In this document: one piece after another, positions 1-10,740 of the stretch | Numbering within the stretch: the first letter of the stretch is position 1 | Layout: each line of letters starts with the position of its first letter | Origin: Emmonsiellopsis sp. PD_33 | Lineage: Eukaryota; Ascomycota; Eurotiomycetes; Onygenales; Ajellomycetaceae | Assembly (NCBI GenBank): GCA_032988165.1 | Contig: JANTQF010000379.1 | Coordinates: 1 to 33,030 of the forward strand | DNA length: 33,030 bases | Direction: 5' to 3' | Position numbers and translations under genes: made by a program | Notes under the pieces: model-generated | Told to the model about the DNA's origin: nothing | The model's database searches: none | Seen by the model: only the letters and a program-made list of their open reading frames with translations

Positions 1-357
1 CCGAAATAATTGTTAAGTGGATCAGACAGCCAGCAACCCCTGAATTATACGTTAGGCACGATGGTCATAGTGGTATAGTGCCGTGCAAAGAGTTTGAACC
101 CCCCCCCTCCGCACTAGTCCCTAAATAGTATGGAATGATTCATTTAACAGGCAATTAGAGTGATGTGTTATTTGTTTATATGGGAACAATTAATTTGGCC
201 TCTAAACCGTGCCTTAACCATATCATTTTCAAACTACTAGTAGTGTGGCAGAGGGGGGGTTCAAACTCTTTGCACGGCACTATACCACTATGACCATCGT
301 GCCTAACGTATAATTCAGGGGTTGCTGGCTGTCTGATCCACTTAACAATTATTTCGG
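1..357. repeat. Two-tier inverted repeat (near-palindrome) at the left edge
   Basis: Positions 1-98 are the exact reverse complement of 260-357. The identity continues through a homopolymer that is nine C on the left (99-107) and seven G on the right (253-259). Inside it the match is degenerate but still mirrored about the same centre near 180: 126-139 resembles the reverse complement of 222-236, and 143-159 resembles that of 200-217. The right arm contains the end of an intron and the first visible exon of the sugar transporter, so the left arm holds the same exon pointing out of the window. It could be a head-to-head duplication, a foldback rearrangement or a contig-end assembly artefact; the sequence alone does not decide. 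Confidence 0.9.
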
Positions 358-1861
358 TCGAAAGGGCACCACCTTTATTTCTGCTGTTTTCTGTCTCCTG
401 GCTCCTATCGGTTCCGCCGTGTCTCAGAATTGGCCTCAGCTCTTCGTCACACGTCTGCTTATGGGGATTGGCATGGGCGCTAAGGCGAGCACGGTACCCA
501 TTTTCTGTGCAGAAAATACTCCTGCCTCTGTCCGTGGTGGGCTTGTTATGTGCTGGCAGCTGTATATACCCCTCTCCACCGTGGCCGTATTCTGGACTAA
601 CCGTCGAATAGGTGGACCGCCTTTGGTATTTTCCTCGGGACATCCGCAAATCTTGCCGTAAAAGACACCGGAGATATTTCCTGGAGATTGCAGTTGGGAT
701 CAGCATTCATCCCGGCTATTCCATTGACCTTTGGGATCTTTTTCTGCCCCGAGTCCCCCCGTTGGTATATCAAGAAGGGCAAATTCCAACAAGCCTATCA
801 ATCTTTGCTCAAGCTGCGGAATCACCCAATTCAAGCAGCGCGTGATCTGTATTACATACACGCACAGGTCCAGATTGAACAGGAGGTCGCTGGCGAAAGC
901 AACTATGTCACCCGATTTATCCAGTTGTTCACCATCCCCCGAGTCCGTCGTGCCACCCTAGCATCATTTACTGTTATGATTGCCCAACAAATGTGTGGTA
1001 TCAACATCATGGCATTCTATTCGTCTACAATTTTTGCCGAAGCAGGTGCATCAGTTGGTGAATCGTTGTTTGCATCCTGGGGGTTTGGCTTGATCAACTT
1101 TGTCTTTGCCTTCCCTGCAATCTGGACAATCGACACCTATGGCCGGCGTGCGCTCCTGACTTTCACCTTCCCTCAGATGGCCTGGACACTTTTTGCTGCT
1201 GGGGCTTCTCTGTATATCCCGGAAGAAAACAGAGCTCATCTTGCCTGTGTGGCTTTGTTTGTCTACCTGTTTGCAGCTTTCTACTCTCCAGGCGAAGGAC
1301 CGGTTCCTTTCACATACTCGGCTGAGGTCTTCCCGCTATCTCATCGCGGTAAGTCTTCCAAGTGCCCCATAGATCACAACTGAACAAGTACTAACACTTG
1401 TGTAATAGAGGTCGGCATGGCGTGGGCGGTGGCAACCTGCTTGTTCTGGGCAGCCGTTTTGTCGCTTACGTTCCCTCGAATGCTTCGGGCCCTAACCCCA
1501 CAGGGGTCATTTTTCTTCTTCGGGTAAGTGGTTGTGGTCTGGTCTTTTTGAATAACGTATTCCTAACCGATCGCGTGATAGTGGTCTCAACCTCCTCGCT
1601 CTTGTCATGATATTCCTCTGGGTCCCGGAGACGAAGCAGCGGACATTGGAAGAGCTGGACTACATCTTCGCAGTGCCAACGCGTCGACACATGAGCTACC
1701 AGGTGTTCACTGCTCTCCCTTACTGGTTCAAGCGGTATATCTTGCGTATGAACGTCAAGCTTGAACCGTTGTACCACTTTGAGAAGATCGCGGAGGATGA
1801 AAACTATATCAAGGAAATGCGCAAGAAGAGCGAGGCCCAAAACCAGGACGAGTCCAAGTAG
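319..1861 (+). CDS. MFS sugar porter, 5'-truncated in this window
   Basis: Major facilitator superfamily transporter of the sugar porter family (plasma membrane, substrate unknown). Exons read 319-561, 612-1348, 1409-1523 and 1582-1861, giving 457 residues without the N-terminus; complete family members are usually about 500-550. The visible start encodes GCWLSDPLNNYFGRKGT, the conserved loop 2-3 motif with GRK/GRR. Next come the PESPRWYIKKGK motif ending the first six-helix half, QQMCGINIMAFYSSTIF of helix 7, a second GRR (DTYGRRAL), the SAEVFPLSHRE motif and PETKQRTLEELDYIF at the C-terminal end of the bundle. All three complete introns (50, 60 and 58 bp) have GT-AG ends and restore the frame exactly. 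The first exon follows an acceptor at 316-318 with CTAAC at 302-306, so an upstream exon should exist, but the sequence there is the inverted repeat. The gene may be incomplete in the genome as well as in the window. Confidence 0.88.
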
Positions 1862-2818
1862 AGGGAACGAGTGTGTGACTGTTATTTCCGGAACATCTCC
1901 GTATATGTACGGGCGGCATGTTCCCTCAGATCTGCACCAAGGCGATTAGAATAGATAATATCTGGAGGGGGGGTTTCCGTCTATCATTGTATTTCACAGG
2001 AGGTATGGCGTCCTGCATTGAACATGTACGTACATGTATAATTGTCTGCTTTTGTTTCCTTTTCATGCTTGACTTGTTTTCTCGTCTGCTTTGCCCGTCG
2101 ACGGTCGGATATAAACTGTATCTACCTGGTCGAGAGGCAGTCCTAATAATAATTTGTGGTTTCTTTGTCTTGCTTGTTTCGCATTCATCTTGAGTGACCC
2201 AGCCTGGAGGGGTCCCTGTCCAGCAGTAGACATTGTAGCAGGGAATGGCGTCTGATAGACCTAGTATTAGTTGTAGGGTGCAGACAATATTGAATATCCG
2301 CTGGCGATTTCCACGGGCGGCGCGGTCACGTGGGGCCGGGGCGGTTGGGGCAACTCCACCTCGCCCGTTGTTGACCTCAGCAGCAACAAGTCGACGGGGA
2401 TAGCCTCACGCCTGCCGCCAGTTTCTGCCTGTGTCCCGCTTGTCCGCTGCGTCTGTGTCGCTGTGTTTCCCCCGCCAGAGCCAGCCAGTCTGCTCGGGAC
2501 CCGTGCCTCGACCATCCCCATACCCGCCTCTGGCCCCGAGCCAACAGCTTCCCGCCAAAATAAACACAAAATCTAGAGAACCCCCTCATTCCTACATCTC
2601 CTCGCCAATCTGCTTCACATCTGCGCCCATCTATATCCGTTGCTCTTTTGGCAGCTCCTGCTCGCTCTCCTCCAGCTCTTAATGGCTTTCCAATCCAGCT
2701 GCTAGCATCCATCCATAGATCCCATTATCTTTTGTTGGGCTAATTAGCCCTTGACTGGCGGTCTACATTCTATCCTCCCTCCCTCCCTGTCTTCCCAGAC
2801 CATACATACCCCTCAACC
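1862..2818. other. Intergenic region, 3' end of transporter and promoter of next gene
   Basis: No convincing gene. The first few hundred bases are presumably the 3'UTR of the transporter. GGTCACGTGGGG, with an E-box CACGTG, lies near 2327-2338. A pyrimidine-rich CCTCCCTCCCTCCC stretch sits just before the ATG at 2819, typical of fungal core promoters and leaders. The short open frames here have no recognisable protein features. Confidence 0.5.
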
Positions 2819-4747
2819 ATGCCGTGCTTCAAAGGCCTCGCGGTCAGCATCCACACGCCAAACGGCCCGCTGCCGGAGTATTCGGTTCAACGCCAATCTC
2901 GAGTCTCGCGTATCGCCTCCTACATCCCCGTCCCGCCTCCCAAAATCCCCGACTCATCCACCAGCAAACCCGAGCAATCGACCTTCGCCATCTCCATCAC
3001 CCTCCTCATCCCCGGCCAGAGCGTTCCGTACTCCACGCCAAAGCCCACACCGGAAAACCCACACCCGAAAGCAAAGGTCGTCGGACTTGGCAGGAACTCG
3101 AATACGATTGGTCCGTATCAGCCATTGACCTCGTCCCCGAATGAGACCGTGGCGGCTTATATATACTTTGACGGACGGCAGAAGGAGGAGGTTGCGACGC
3201 TGCTGAGGCGGGGGGAGGAGACCTGGGTGAACTCGAGATGGGTTGGTGTGCCTGAATCTGAAGGCGGGGGTCTTGCTGAGCGGGAGTTTTTGTTCAGAGA
3301 GGTTGGTTTGGAGCGGTGGCTGAATGGGTTGGATTTGGAGGGCAAAGATGCGGCTGCGAAGATTGAGCGGCGGAGACAAAAGATGGAACGGAGACGGAGA
3401 AAACGAGGCTTGATTAGCCAACATCAGGACGGAGATCATGAGATGGAGACGGACGATAAGAAGGAGAAGTCCGGGCAGGGTGTGTTGCGGTATGGTGCTG
3501 ATGCACAATCTCCGCTTGAGAACATCTCCGATGATGGTGGGTTCTCTTCTGAGTCTGACATGGAGGATGACGACCCTATTCCTGAGACTGCGGGCCAAAT
3601 CAAGGTGGCTCTATTCAGGGTCTTAGCTTCGGGTGAGATCAAACGAGGTGAATATTCACCGCAGTTTGACGCCCACGATGACGACGAGGATAATCAAGGC
3701 ACGGGCGGGCAAGGCGCAAATGGTCAGGGCTCGAATGATGCTGATGTGGACCATACCACCAGCTTCGCGAAGCCAAAATCGCTGGATCCCAAGTCTATTA
3801 GTACGCAGACGGTAACTGGAATTGATCCTCCAGATAGGCCGTATGCGACTTTTACGTTTATGTATCGTGGAGAGCGTGAGTGGTCCCGGGTTTGTTCATA
3901 TATTCTGAACTATATCTAACCTACATACTACAGGCCAACTGCAAAAAATGGGCATATTAAACCCGTCGAAAACCCAAGATAAGGACGCTACAACTGCGCG
4001 ACGCACGTCACTGCAGCCTGATTTCGCAAACCTTGCTCCCCTAAAACCTGGTGGTGCGGTTGGTTTCGTGAAGTTCCGAGATAATAATGAGGAGGGTGTA
4101 GGAAAGTCGAGGAAAAAGGCGAAGACGGGGAGTGGAAGCGATATGGATAGCGACGACGATGAGCCATCATCTATAATCACCAAGGTCGAGAATGAGGAAG
4201 ATAAGGATATTAATCCACTACTTTCCCCTGACGATGCTAGACAGCAGGGGGAGCTTGCGGAGGGTCTTCGACAGATAAAGGTGAGTTCGTCATTCTACTG
4301 TACCGCCCGACCCTTAAACATGCAAATTACTTACCACAACTGCAGCTAAAACGCCAACACTCCGCCGAACCCCTGTCCAGCATGGGTGTAAACACACCCA
4401 AGTCAAACACACCAGCATCAATATCCACCCCACCAGCCACTGGCAAACCGGCAACCACCCCACCGCACAGCAACGCCGAAGCCAGCGACCCCAGCCTCAA
4501 CAACCTATTAGAAACCGACAGCGCGTTCATTGGCAGCCCGATGAAGAAACAACGCGCTAGCGTGACGGGTGCGGACGATGAGGTTTTCAAGAAGCGGATG
4601 GGCTCCGGGTTGTCGACTAATATCCAGGAGGTTTTGGGTACGGCTGGTGCGGGTGCGGCTGGTGCGGCTCCGGGGAGTAATGTGAATGCCAATGTGAATG
4701 TTATAAAAGAGTTGGATTTGAAACAGGAGCCTGAGGAGGATTTGTAG
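2819..4747 (+). CDS. DUF7918-like acidic protein of unknown function
   Basis: Three exons, 2819-3875, 3934-4280 and 4346-4747, encode 601 residues. Intron 1 (58 bp) has a CTAAC branch site at 3916-3920, and both junctions keep phase. The N-terminal 170 residues begin MPCFKGLAVSIHTPNGPLPE and include YIYFDGR. After exon 2 begins comes RQLQKMGIL, preceded by ATFTFMYRG. This order resembles my memory of fungal DUF7918 proteins (beta-rich N-domain, then an F.YR...LQ.MGI element), so the family call is tentative. Between lies a basic stretch (ERRRQKMERRRRKR, around residues 180-200) that could be a nuclear signal, followed by long acidic Asp/Glu runs. The C-terminal third is Ser/Pro/Thr/Ala-rich and probably disordered. 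A nuclear or chromatin-associated role is inference only. Base use within exons 1 and 3 switches from C-rich to G-rich on the coding strand. Confidence 0.82.
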
Positions 4748-7430
4748 GGGAGGGAAAGGGACCTTGGGGGGGGGGGGCGAAATTGGAGTTCAGGGTTTTA
4801 TCTTATCGTATCTCCCTCTCTTTCTTCTTTTTTTTTTTCGTTTTCGTCTTTGAGTCGAATTTGATGATCGATTATTTTGTGCCCTTTGGGGAAGGTTTTT
4901 TGTTTGTGTTATCTGTTTTGTTTTTGGTTTGAGGTAGCCTTTTTTTTTTTTTTTAATTCTTTGGGTTCTTTTTCTTTTTCTTTAAAGTTTTTTTTTCTTT
5001 TCATGGTCTAATCCAGTCTAGAAATTAATCTGGTCTGATCTGATCTATATCCCTTGGGTTCTGTCCTTCTTCTCCTTCTTTCGCCCATTTCCCCGTGCAA
5101 AATGTTCCCAACTTAGATGCCTTTTTTAACATCTAGTTCCATTATTGAAGTTATCCTGCATTGTAAATGTAGTAACTCAGCCCAGCACAGCTAGACTCAC
5201 TCAGCCTGTGTGATGTGCCATTTGATTGATATATTGATTTGATTTGAGTTGATTGACGAATATATGTATGGGAAGAATAAATATTTGTGACTAAGGTTTT
5301 TAAGGATGTTGGGTTTGTTTTTGATTTGGTTTGGCTGGGCTGGGATGTGTATATGGGTAGGTAAGTTCTCTGCCTGGGGTAAGGGGAAATGGTTTAAATA
5401 TGCCTTTCTGTTTGATGAGTCTGGTCGGTCTAGGTCATTTTAATCACTGTAACTCAATGAGAGGGGAGGGAGAGGGAAGGAGGTTCCATACCTACCTCCT
5501 AACTTATCCACAATATGTAGTGTCGATCTAACTCCACCGCTGCTGAGCCTCCCCTCCCCTCCCCTCGGGCCTCCCCCCCCCAGCTCCACCTTGCAGAGTC
5601 AACGATCGCTGAAATGGGTAGGGTTCATCGTCGGTAAACCACTTTCCCTCCCCTTTGGGTGATAGAGACTTCCAGGTGAACACATGCTATCCTGGGCTCT
5701 GTTCAGTGCCAATGGTGGATTTTCATCGCTGAACAGCAGTCAGAGACTCAGAGTGGACCACACAGCCTATATAAATAGTGTGTATTTTGGACTCCATATC
5801 TCCCCACCGGAACTATACTGGAATAGTCAATCAGATAGAAGCGTATTGATCCACAATCAATACTATCCATGGAGATCCCACACATGGATATTCTGAAGTC
5901 ACATGAAATACGCCATTTGTCGGATCGGCTATTCCCGATACGCACATCGTCCGATAAGCGCGGTCCGAATCTCATCATCCATGGTAGCCCGGGCCGCTCT
6001 ATCAGGAACCGGCTGGGAAGATTTGTCACGGATGTGGTCTGTGGTCCTCAACACTGCCTGGTCAGATGTATTTTTCAGGATGTCGGCTCGTTGAATAGAT
6101 GCGAACCCAGCTCATAACGCAGTACTTACTCGCGCAAGCCATTTTTGTTGGGGAGTTAGGACCGACACGGACATTCATATGCTTTCAGATGATGCCCAGC
6201 AGTAAGCAGTAGGTAACTAGTGGCAAGCCCAAAAACCCCATGCCATGCACGCAAATCTGCCCACCATTGCTTTAAGGAATCAGCAGGAAAAGAGGGGGAT
6301 CTGCCTTTTGAGATTCGCAGCAGATCACCTTGGAAGAGAACTATTGATATTTGACTCGCCTTGGTGGAGATTCTGGCAATCCTTCGCTTCGCTTGCGGCT
6401 TTACTCGTGGCCTTGGATCTGCGATTTGTTCGGCGGGTGGGGTAATGTGTTGCGTTGCAGCTTGCAGGCGATGGCAATCATCAGGCACGTGCAGATAACG
6501 GCGTCCACTTTCTTCTGTGAGATATAGGTAGTGGAGTTGATTGCCTAATCGGGTAAGATTCGGTCAACCCTGGACGTCGCAGTGTTGGCAACTTCCAAGA
6601 AACCGAAACACCCGCCACCAGCCATGAAGTCAGCTCCAGAACGCCGGAATATCGCCGCCCTCTGCCAACCAGACCATTCGAGATCGTGGGATGGCCTGGT
6701 GAGGGGTGATAGGCTTCACATCCAGCGAATCCAGGCACTTCAGCGCCAATTATTATTACCTTTACGCGTCGGGGATATATCTGCATCAGCACATCAAAAT
6801 CCGCCTGGGCCAAGCAGAATCATAACTAGTTACTAGTTTCGGTGGCTCCAGGGTGGAGTCAGGCTTCTCCCCTCCCTCCACATGGAAAACCAGGGGTTTG
6901 TCGCCAGCCCCAGGGCGCCCACATGCCATGAAATGATGATGCAACCCCCTCCGGGATCTGGCTCCTGCATCTCTTGGACAGCTCAGCTGAAGTTGGTTGG
7001 TTCGTGCATCCCCTCGTCCGTTTGTTCTGCACCAAATAGCGCGGTATGGTTAACTAACTGGTTGTATCAAGATAGGCACCAGTGGGATTGCTCAACAAAT
7101 AGAATCTCACATAAGGCTAGATGGCTGATCATTGATCAAGTAAATCTACTTGATTGGTGTTTCCTGCTGAACTATCATTCAAAAATACCTCTTAATACTC
7201 ATAAATACATTGATGATGCAGGATAATTCTGCATAATATACACTAATCGGGCTTACCAAAGATGCCCCGGACAGTTCCTGATCCATTATGGGGGGCACCA
7301 TCATCCCAGTTAATAAGGCCCGTGGGTTCCGCCCTCGCGATCCGCCTGGTACCTTTCTCTGCGTTGGATTTCTTCGCCGCATTCTTTTTCTGAAGAAAAG
7401 GTATGAGCATTCGTGCTCTGGGATATCACC
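4748..7430. other. Gene-poor 2.7-kb region with G-, T- and C-tracts
   Basis: No supported gene. It starts with a run of about 11 G near 4767 and a T-rich stretch (about 4800-5000) that is probably the 3'UTR and terminator zone of the upstream gene. A possible AATAAA lies at 5276-5281 and C-rich tracts at about 5548-5580. From about 5700 on, composition is mixed and both strands carry only short open frames with no family motifs. An 8-bp-arm palindrome lies at 7135-7154 and an AT-rich patch follows to about 7245. The region could contain decayed transposon or gene remnants, but none could be identified. Confidence 0.5.
5276..5281 (+). terminator. Possible polyadenylation signal AATAAA
   Basis: Exact AATAAA about 530 bp downstream of the stop codon at 4747, beyond the T-rich tract. 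Fungal poly(A) signals are degenerate, so this is only a candidate and lies rather far from the gene. Confidence 0.2.
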
Positions 7431-9004
7431 ATGAGAAACCCGCCCCCAGAGGAGATTGCCAAATGGCCTAGGCCAAATTACGTGAACCCCGAGTCCCAGG
7501 GACAACTCATGCCCATTATTGGCATCATTTTCGTGGTTATCTCCGTCGTTGTGGTTGCGTTGCGGTTATGGGTCAGAGTGCATATGAAAAGGGCTGCTGG
7601 TTTGGACGACTGGGTTATGCTTGCTACCATGGTGTGTAACTCCTTGCTTTGTGGCAGGCCAGGAGGTTCGACCGTGTGCTTACCCGGTTTCTGAATCTAG
7701 CCTTTCATCATTGCCAGCACTGTCTCGACAATCATGGGAACACACTATGGATGGGGTAAAGACCACCCCTTTCAATGGAATGATGGGGATCGTGCTAATA
7801 TAAAGTATAGGGATGCATATATGGGATAATAAGCTAGAATGGAGCGAGCCATCGCGATTGGTAATTACACTTCTTCTTCCTCCACCCCTATTCACTCGGT
7901 TTGGAGGAGGAATAGGATTTCATCTATCCTTTCAGTTCCAAGCGCCTGGGCTAATCATCACCATCAATAGACCAGCTGGCTTAGCCAAGTCTTCTTTATC
8001 ATTATCATGACGTTAGTCAAGCTTTCGATCATCTCGTCGTATCTCAGAATTTCCGCAACGGAGACTTCGAAGCTATTCCACCGATTGTCATGGGCCACGT
8101 TGGTTTTGGTTTCAATATGGGGCCTGTGTATGTGTTGCAACTCACCTAGATAACCTAACCAGGCGCTCGGTAACTGACGAAATGTGAAGCATTTTTTATT
8201 GCCCTATTTCTAGTCTGCAGGTACGGTAAATTACATCAATCTTTTACATTCATGCGCGACGCAGGAGCACTGACCCTCGCAGGCCGCTTCACCACTACTG
8301 GACCGCATTGACGGATGAGACATGCATTAAAGAATCAAAAAGTATGTTGGGTGCTACCGTTTCGAACATTATCACCGATCTTATTGTCTTGGCCCTCCCT
8401 ATTCCGACTTTTTGGAGACTGCAACTCCCCATGCGCGAGAGGCTGGTGCTCATTACCATGATGAGTTTGGGTTTGATGTATGGCAATTCTCACTCCTCGA
8501 ATATTTTCGTCGGCCATCTACTGGTTCTGTATGTCGACAGCTAGCTAACTCGTTCTTTGTACAGTGCTTGTGCCGCTTCCTGTGTCCGATGCTACTATAT
8601 GTATGTAGTCCTAGATCTTACCTACGACGTCACCTGTGAGTCTATACGATATTCTCCTTCTCCCGATAAAAGGGCCGTGGCTGGGCATTTGCTAACCCCA
8701 TCTGTTCTGATAAGGGTATGGATATAAGATCTGGGTATGGAACGCAATCGAAGTAAACCTAGCCGTCATATGTGCCTCCATCCCGACCCTCCGACCGTTT
8801 GCAAAGAAATACTTCCCGAGAATGGGATTTAAAACTTCAATGGTGTCACGGTCGAAGTATGGGACGCAGAGGGGAACCTTGCAAAGTAGCGGAAGCGGAA
8901 TTTATAAAGAGCATACACTTCATCAGGTAGTGGAACATAGCTCGACGGAGGAATTGCACCAGGCGATGTATCCAATGTCGCCCATCAGCTCACGACATCG
9001 GTAG
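7431..9004 (+). CDS. Fungal rhodopsin-domain (Pth11-like) seven-helix membrane protein
   Basis: Eight exons: 7431-7631, 7701-7755, 7811-7860, 7971-8127, 8190-8220, 8283-8477, 8565-8635 and 8715-9004. They sum to exactly 350 codons (349 residues). The protein begins MRNPPPEEIAKWPRPNYVNP and has a first helix at about residues 26-48. Next come the hallmark RLWVRVHMKRAAGLDDW, then THYGWGMHIW, a CRPLHHYW motif after helix 4, and an SCVRCYYMYVV helix start. The last helix (IEVNLAVICASIPTLRPF) is followed by a hydrophilic tail of about 70 residues. This is the layout of the fungal rhodopsin-like integral membrane family; such proteins are proposed receptors or sensors, but no ligand can be inferred. 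ATG 7431 sits in a good context (ATCACCATGA). The shortest exon is 31 bp, and the intron 4 acceptor (8189) is the least certain junction. Confidence 0.88.
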
Positions 9005-9167
9005 GAGTGCCCTGGCCTGGCTGTGGGGGGAGCACTGAAAAGTGCGATGGATGCCAAGTAATATTTTTTAATCATGACGGTTTATGGATATTTAGTAAAT
9101 AATGATTTGTAATTTACGGGATGGATAATTGTGTACATTCCTCGAGATAATGATGAATAGGCGTTGA

Positions 9168-9173
9168 AATAAA
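9168..9173 (+). terminator. Possible polyadenylation signal AATAAA
   Basis: Exact AATAAA about 165 bp after the stop codon of the rhodopsin-domain gene, in an AT-rich stretch before the next gene. A plausible 3'-end signal, not proven. Confidence 0.35.
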
Positions 9174-9340
9174 TTCAGGGGCAGTGGTGCCCGTTTCTTG
9201 GTTCGCATCGCTTCTCTTCTTAAGCCCACGCACCATCCGCAATATCACCTTCCCATCTCTCCATCGCGGATTCTTCACATCTCAACACAACGCGCATTTG
9301 CTTTGCGATTCCTAGCGATCTGAACCCAGGATACATAACC

Positions 9341-10053
9341 ATGGCACTCTCCCGCTCCACAGACCCGCTCGTCTGGATTGACTGCGAGGTTCGGTCCCCA
9401 GATCGCGCCTCCATCCGACCTTCACCCTCCATCCATTGACATTATCCATCCAAACCAAGATGCCCATTCAGAAAAACAGAACTAACTAACACCCACTCCC
9501 GCCCCGCGCCTCTGCCAAAATAACACAGATGACAGGCCTCGACCCATCCAAGGACAAAATCCTCCAGATATGCTGCTACATCACCGACGCGAACCTCCAC
9601 CTCCTCGAGCCGCACGGCTTCGAAGCCATCATCCACCACCCGCGCCACGTCCTCGACGAGATGAACGCCTGGTGCATCGACACGCACGGCCGCTCGGGAC
9701 TCACCGCCGCCGTGCTCGCGTCAACAACCACCCCCGCCGCCGCCGCTGACGGCCTCCTCGCCTATATCAAGCAGCATGTCCCGCGGAAGCGGACGGCGCT
9801 GCTGGCGGGGAACAGTGTGCATGCTGATAAGGCGTTTTTGGCTGTTGAGCCGTACGCGCGGGTGCTTGAGTGGTTGCATTATCGGTTGCTGGATGTGAGT
9901 AGTGTGAAGGAGGCGGTGAGGAGGTGGGGGAGTGAGGAGGTGTTGAGCCAGGTGCCTAGGAAGAAGTTGGTGCATTTGGCGAGGGAGGATATATTGGAGA
10001 GTATTGAGGAGATGAGGTATTATCGGGGGAGGTTGTTTGGGGAGGGGGGGTGA
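9341..10053 (+). CDS. REX2: Oligoribonuclease, DEDDh 3'-5' exoribonuclease
   Basis: Degrades short oligoribonucleotides to mononucleotides; the yeast counterpart Rex2 acts in mitochondria and on RNA 3' ends. Exon 1 (9341-9388) encodes 16 residues ending VWIDCE. Exon 2 (9529-10053) opens MTGLDPSKDKILQI, so the 140-bp intron splits the family signature WIDCEMTGLD directly after the second catalytic acid. Total length is 190 residues, normal for Orn. Catalytic residues visible by alignment to the bacterial enzyme are D14, E16, D116 (in NSVHADKAFL), H165 and D170 (HLAREDI, with the correct five-residue H-D spacing). The donor GTTCGG is weak, but the junction is forced by the motif. No obvious mitochondrial presequence is present (start MALSRSTDP), so an upstream alternative start or cytosolic location is possible. 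The first half of exon 2 is C-rich and the second half strongly G-rich. Confidence 0.93.
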
Positions 10054-10740
10054 ATGAATATATGTACGGGGGGGTATGGATTGGAGGGGGTGGGGGTGGG
10101 GTTGATATGATATGAGATCTTGTTCATTGTCAATTGGGGATTGCGGGTTGGTATTGGCATTGTTACGTGAACATGGCCTTATTCCTTATCACAGGGATTA
10201 TTTTGAGATACCATACTATAGGAGATGGACGGTCATCGTCCATTGGGGTCTGTTGAACGGCGGATAGCTGGCTATCAATCCAGCTCTACATAGTACAAAG
10301 TTGTGGTACAGCGTCGAATAGAATATAGCCAGCAGTTACATGTGGTATCCGGCAACACTCAATTGGGCCTGTTAGAGATATGGCATATCATAAATAGTCC
10401 CAAATAGAACCTCGACCGTGGTGGACGTCTTCTTTATTTTTTTCTCCTGTCCCGCTGCCAACATCCAGGGTTCTGTTGATGACGCAGCTGCCCCGCCAAA
10501 AAGGATTCCAACCATCAGCGCATCTGAGACACCACCACATCCAACACCACAACATCCCATCCCACGAACAATTATTTCTGCAAAAGGAGAGGTAGAGCTT
10601 GTTTGCTGTTGGGGATATCTTCACAAGACCCCGCTTCCTCTCAGCCAGCTCAAACCAAGCCTGCAATCGGGTCTTGCCCCTCGCCAGCTCAGCACCCAAC
10701 AAGCATACTAGTATCTATCAAACCACCAAACACATCCACC
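10054..10740. other. Intergenic region: REX2 3' end and phosphoglucomutase promoter
   Basis: A G-rich tract follows the REX2 stop. The rest is mixed sequence with no recognisable gene. The last 150 bp or so are C-rich and contain the presumed leader of the phosphoglucomutase mRNA (CACATCCACCATGAG at the start codon). Confidence 0.45.

Noticed and set aside
246..275. GGTTCAAACTC, similar to a tRNA B box
   Set aside because: It lies in the inverted repeat and transporter intron; no A box, acceptor stem or cloverleaf can be formed around it.
6156..6813. Two minus-strand open frames of 110 codons, one with a hydrophobic KVIIIGA-like strand
   Set aside because: The strand is not followed by a GxGxxG nucleotide loop or any other FAD/NAD motif, and no exon chain could be built.
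7680..7740. Alternative acceptor CATTGCCAG (ending 7739) for the first intron of the rhodopsin-domain gene
   Set aside because: It shifts the following conserved THYGWG segment out of frame; the acceptor at 7700 keeps frame and adds a fitting helix segment.
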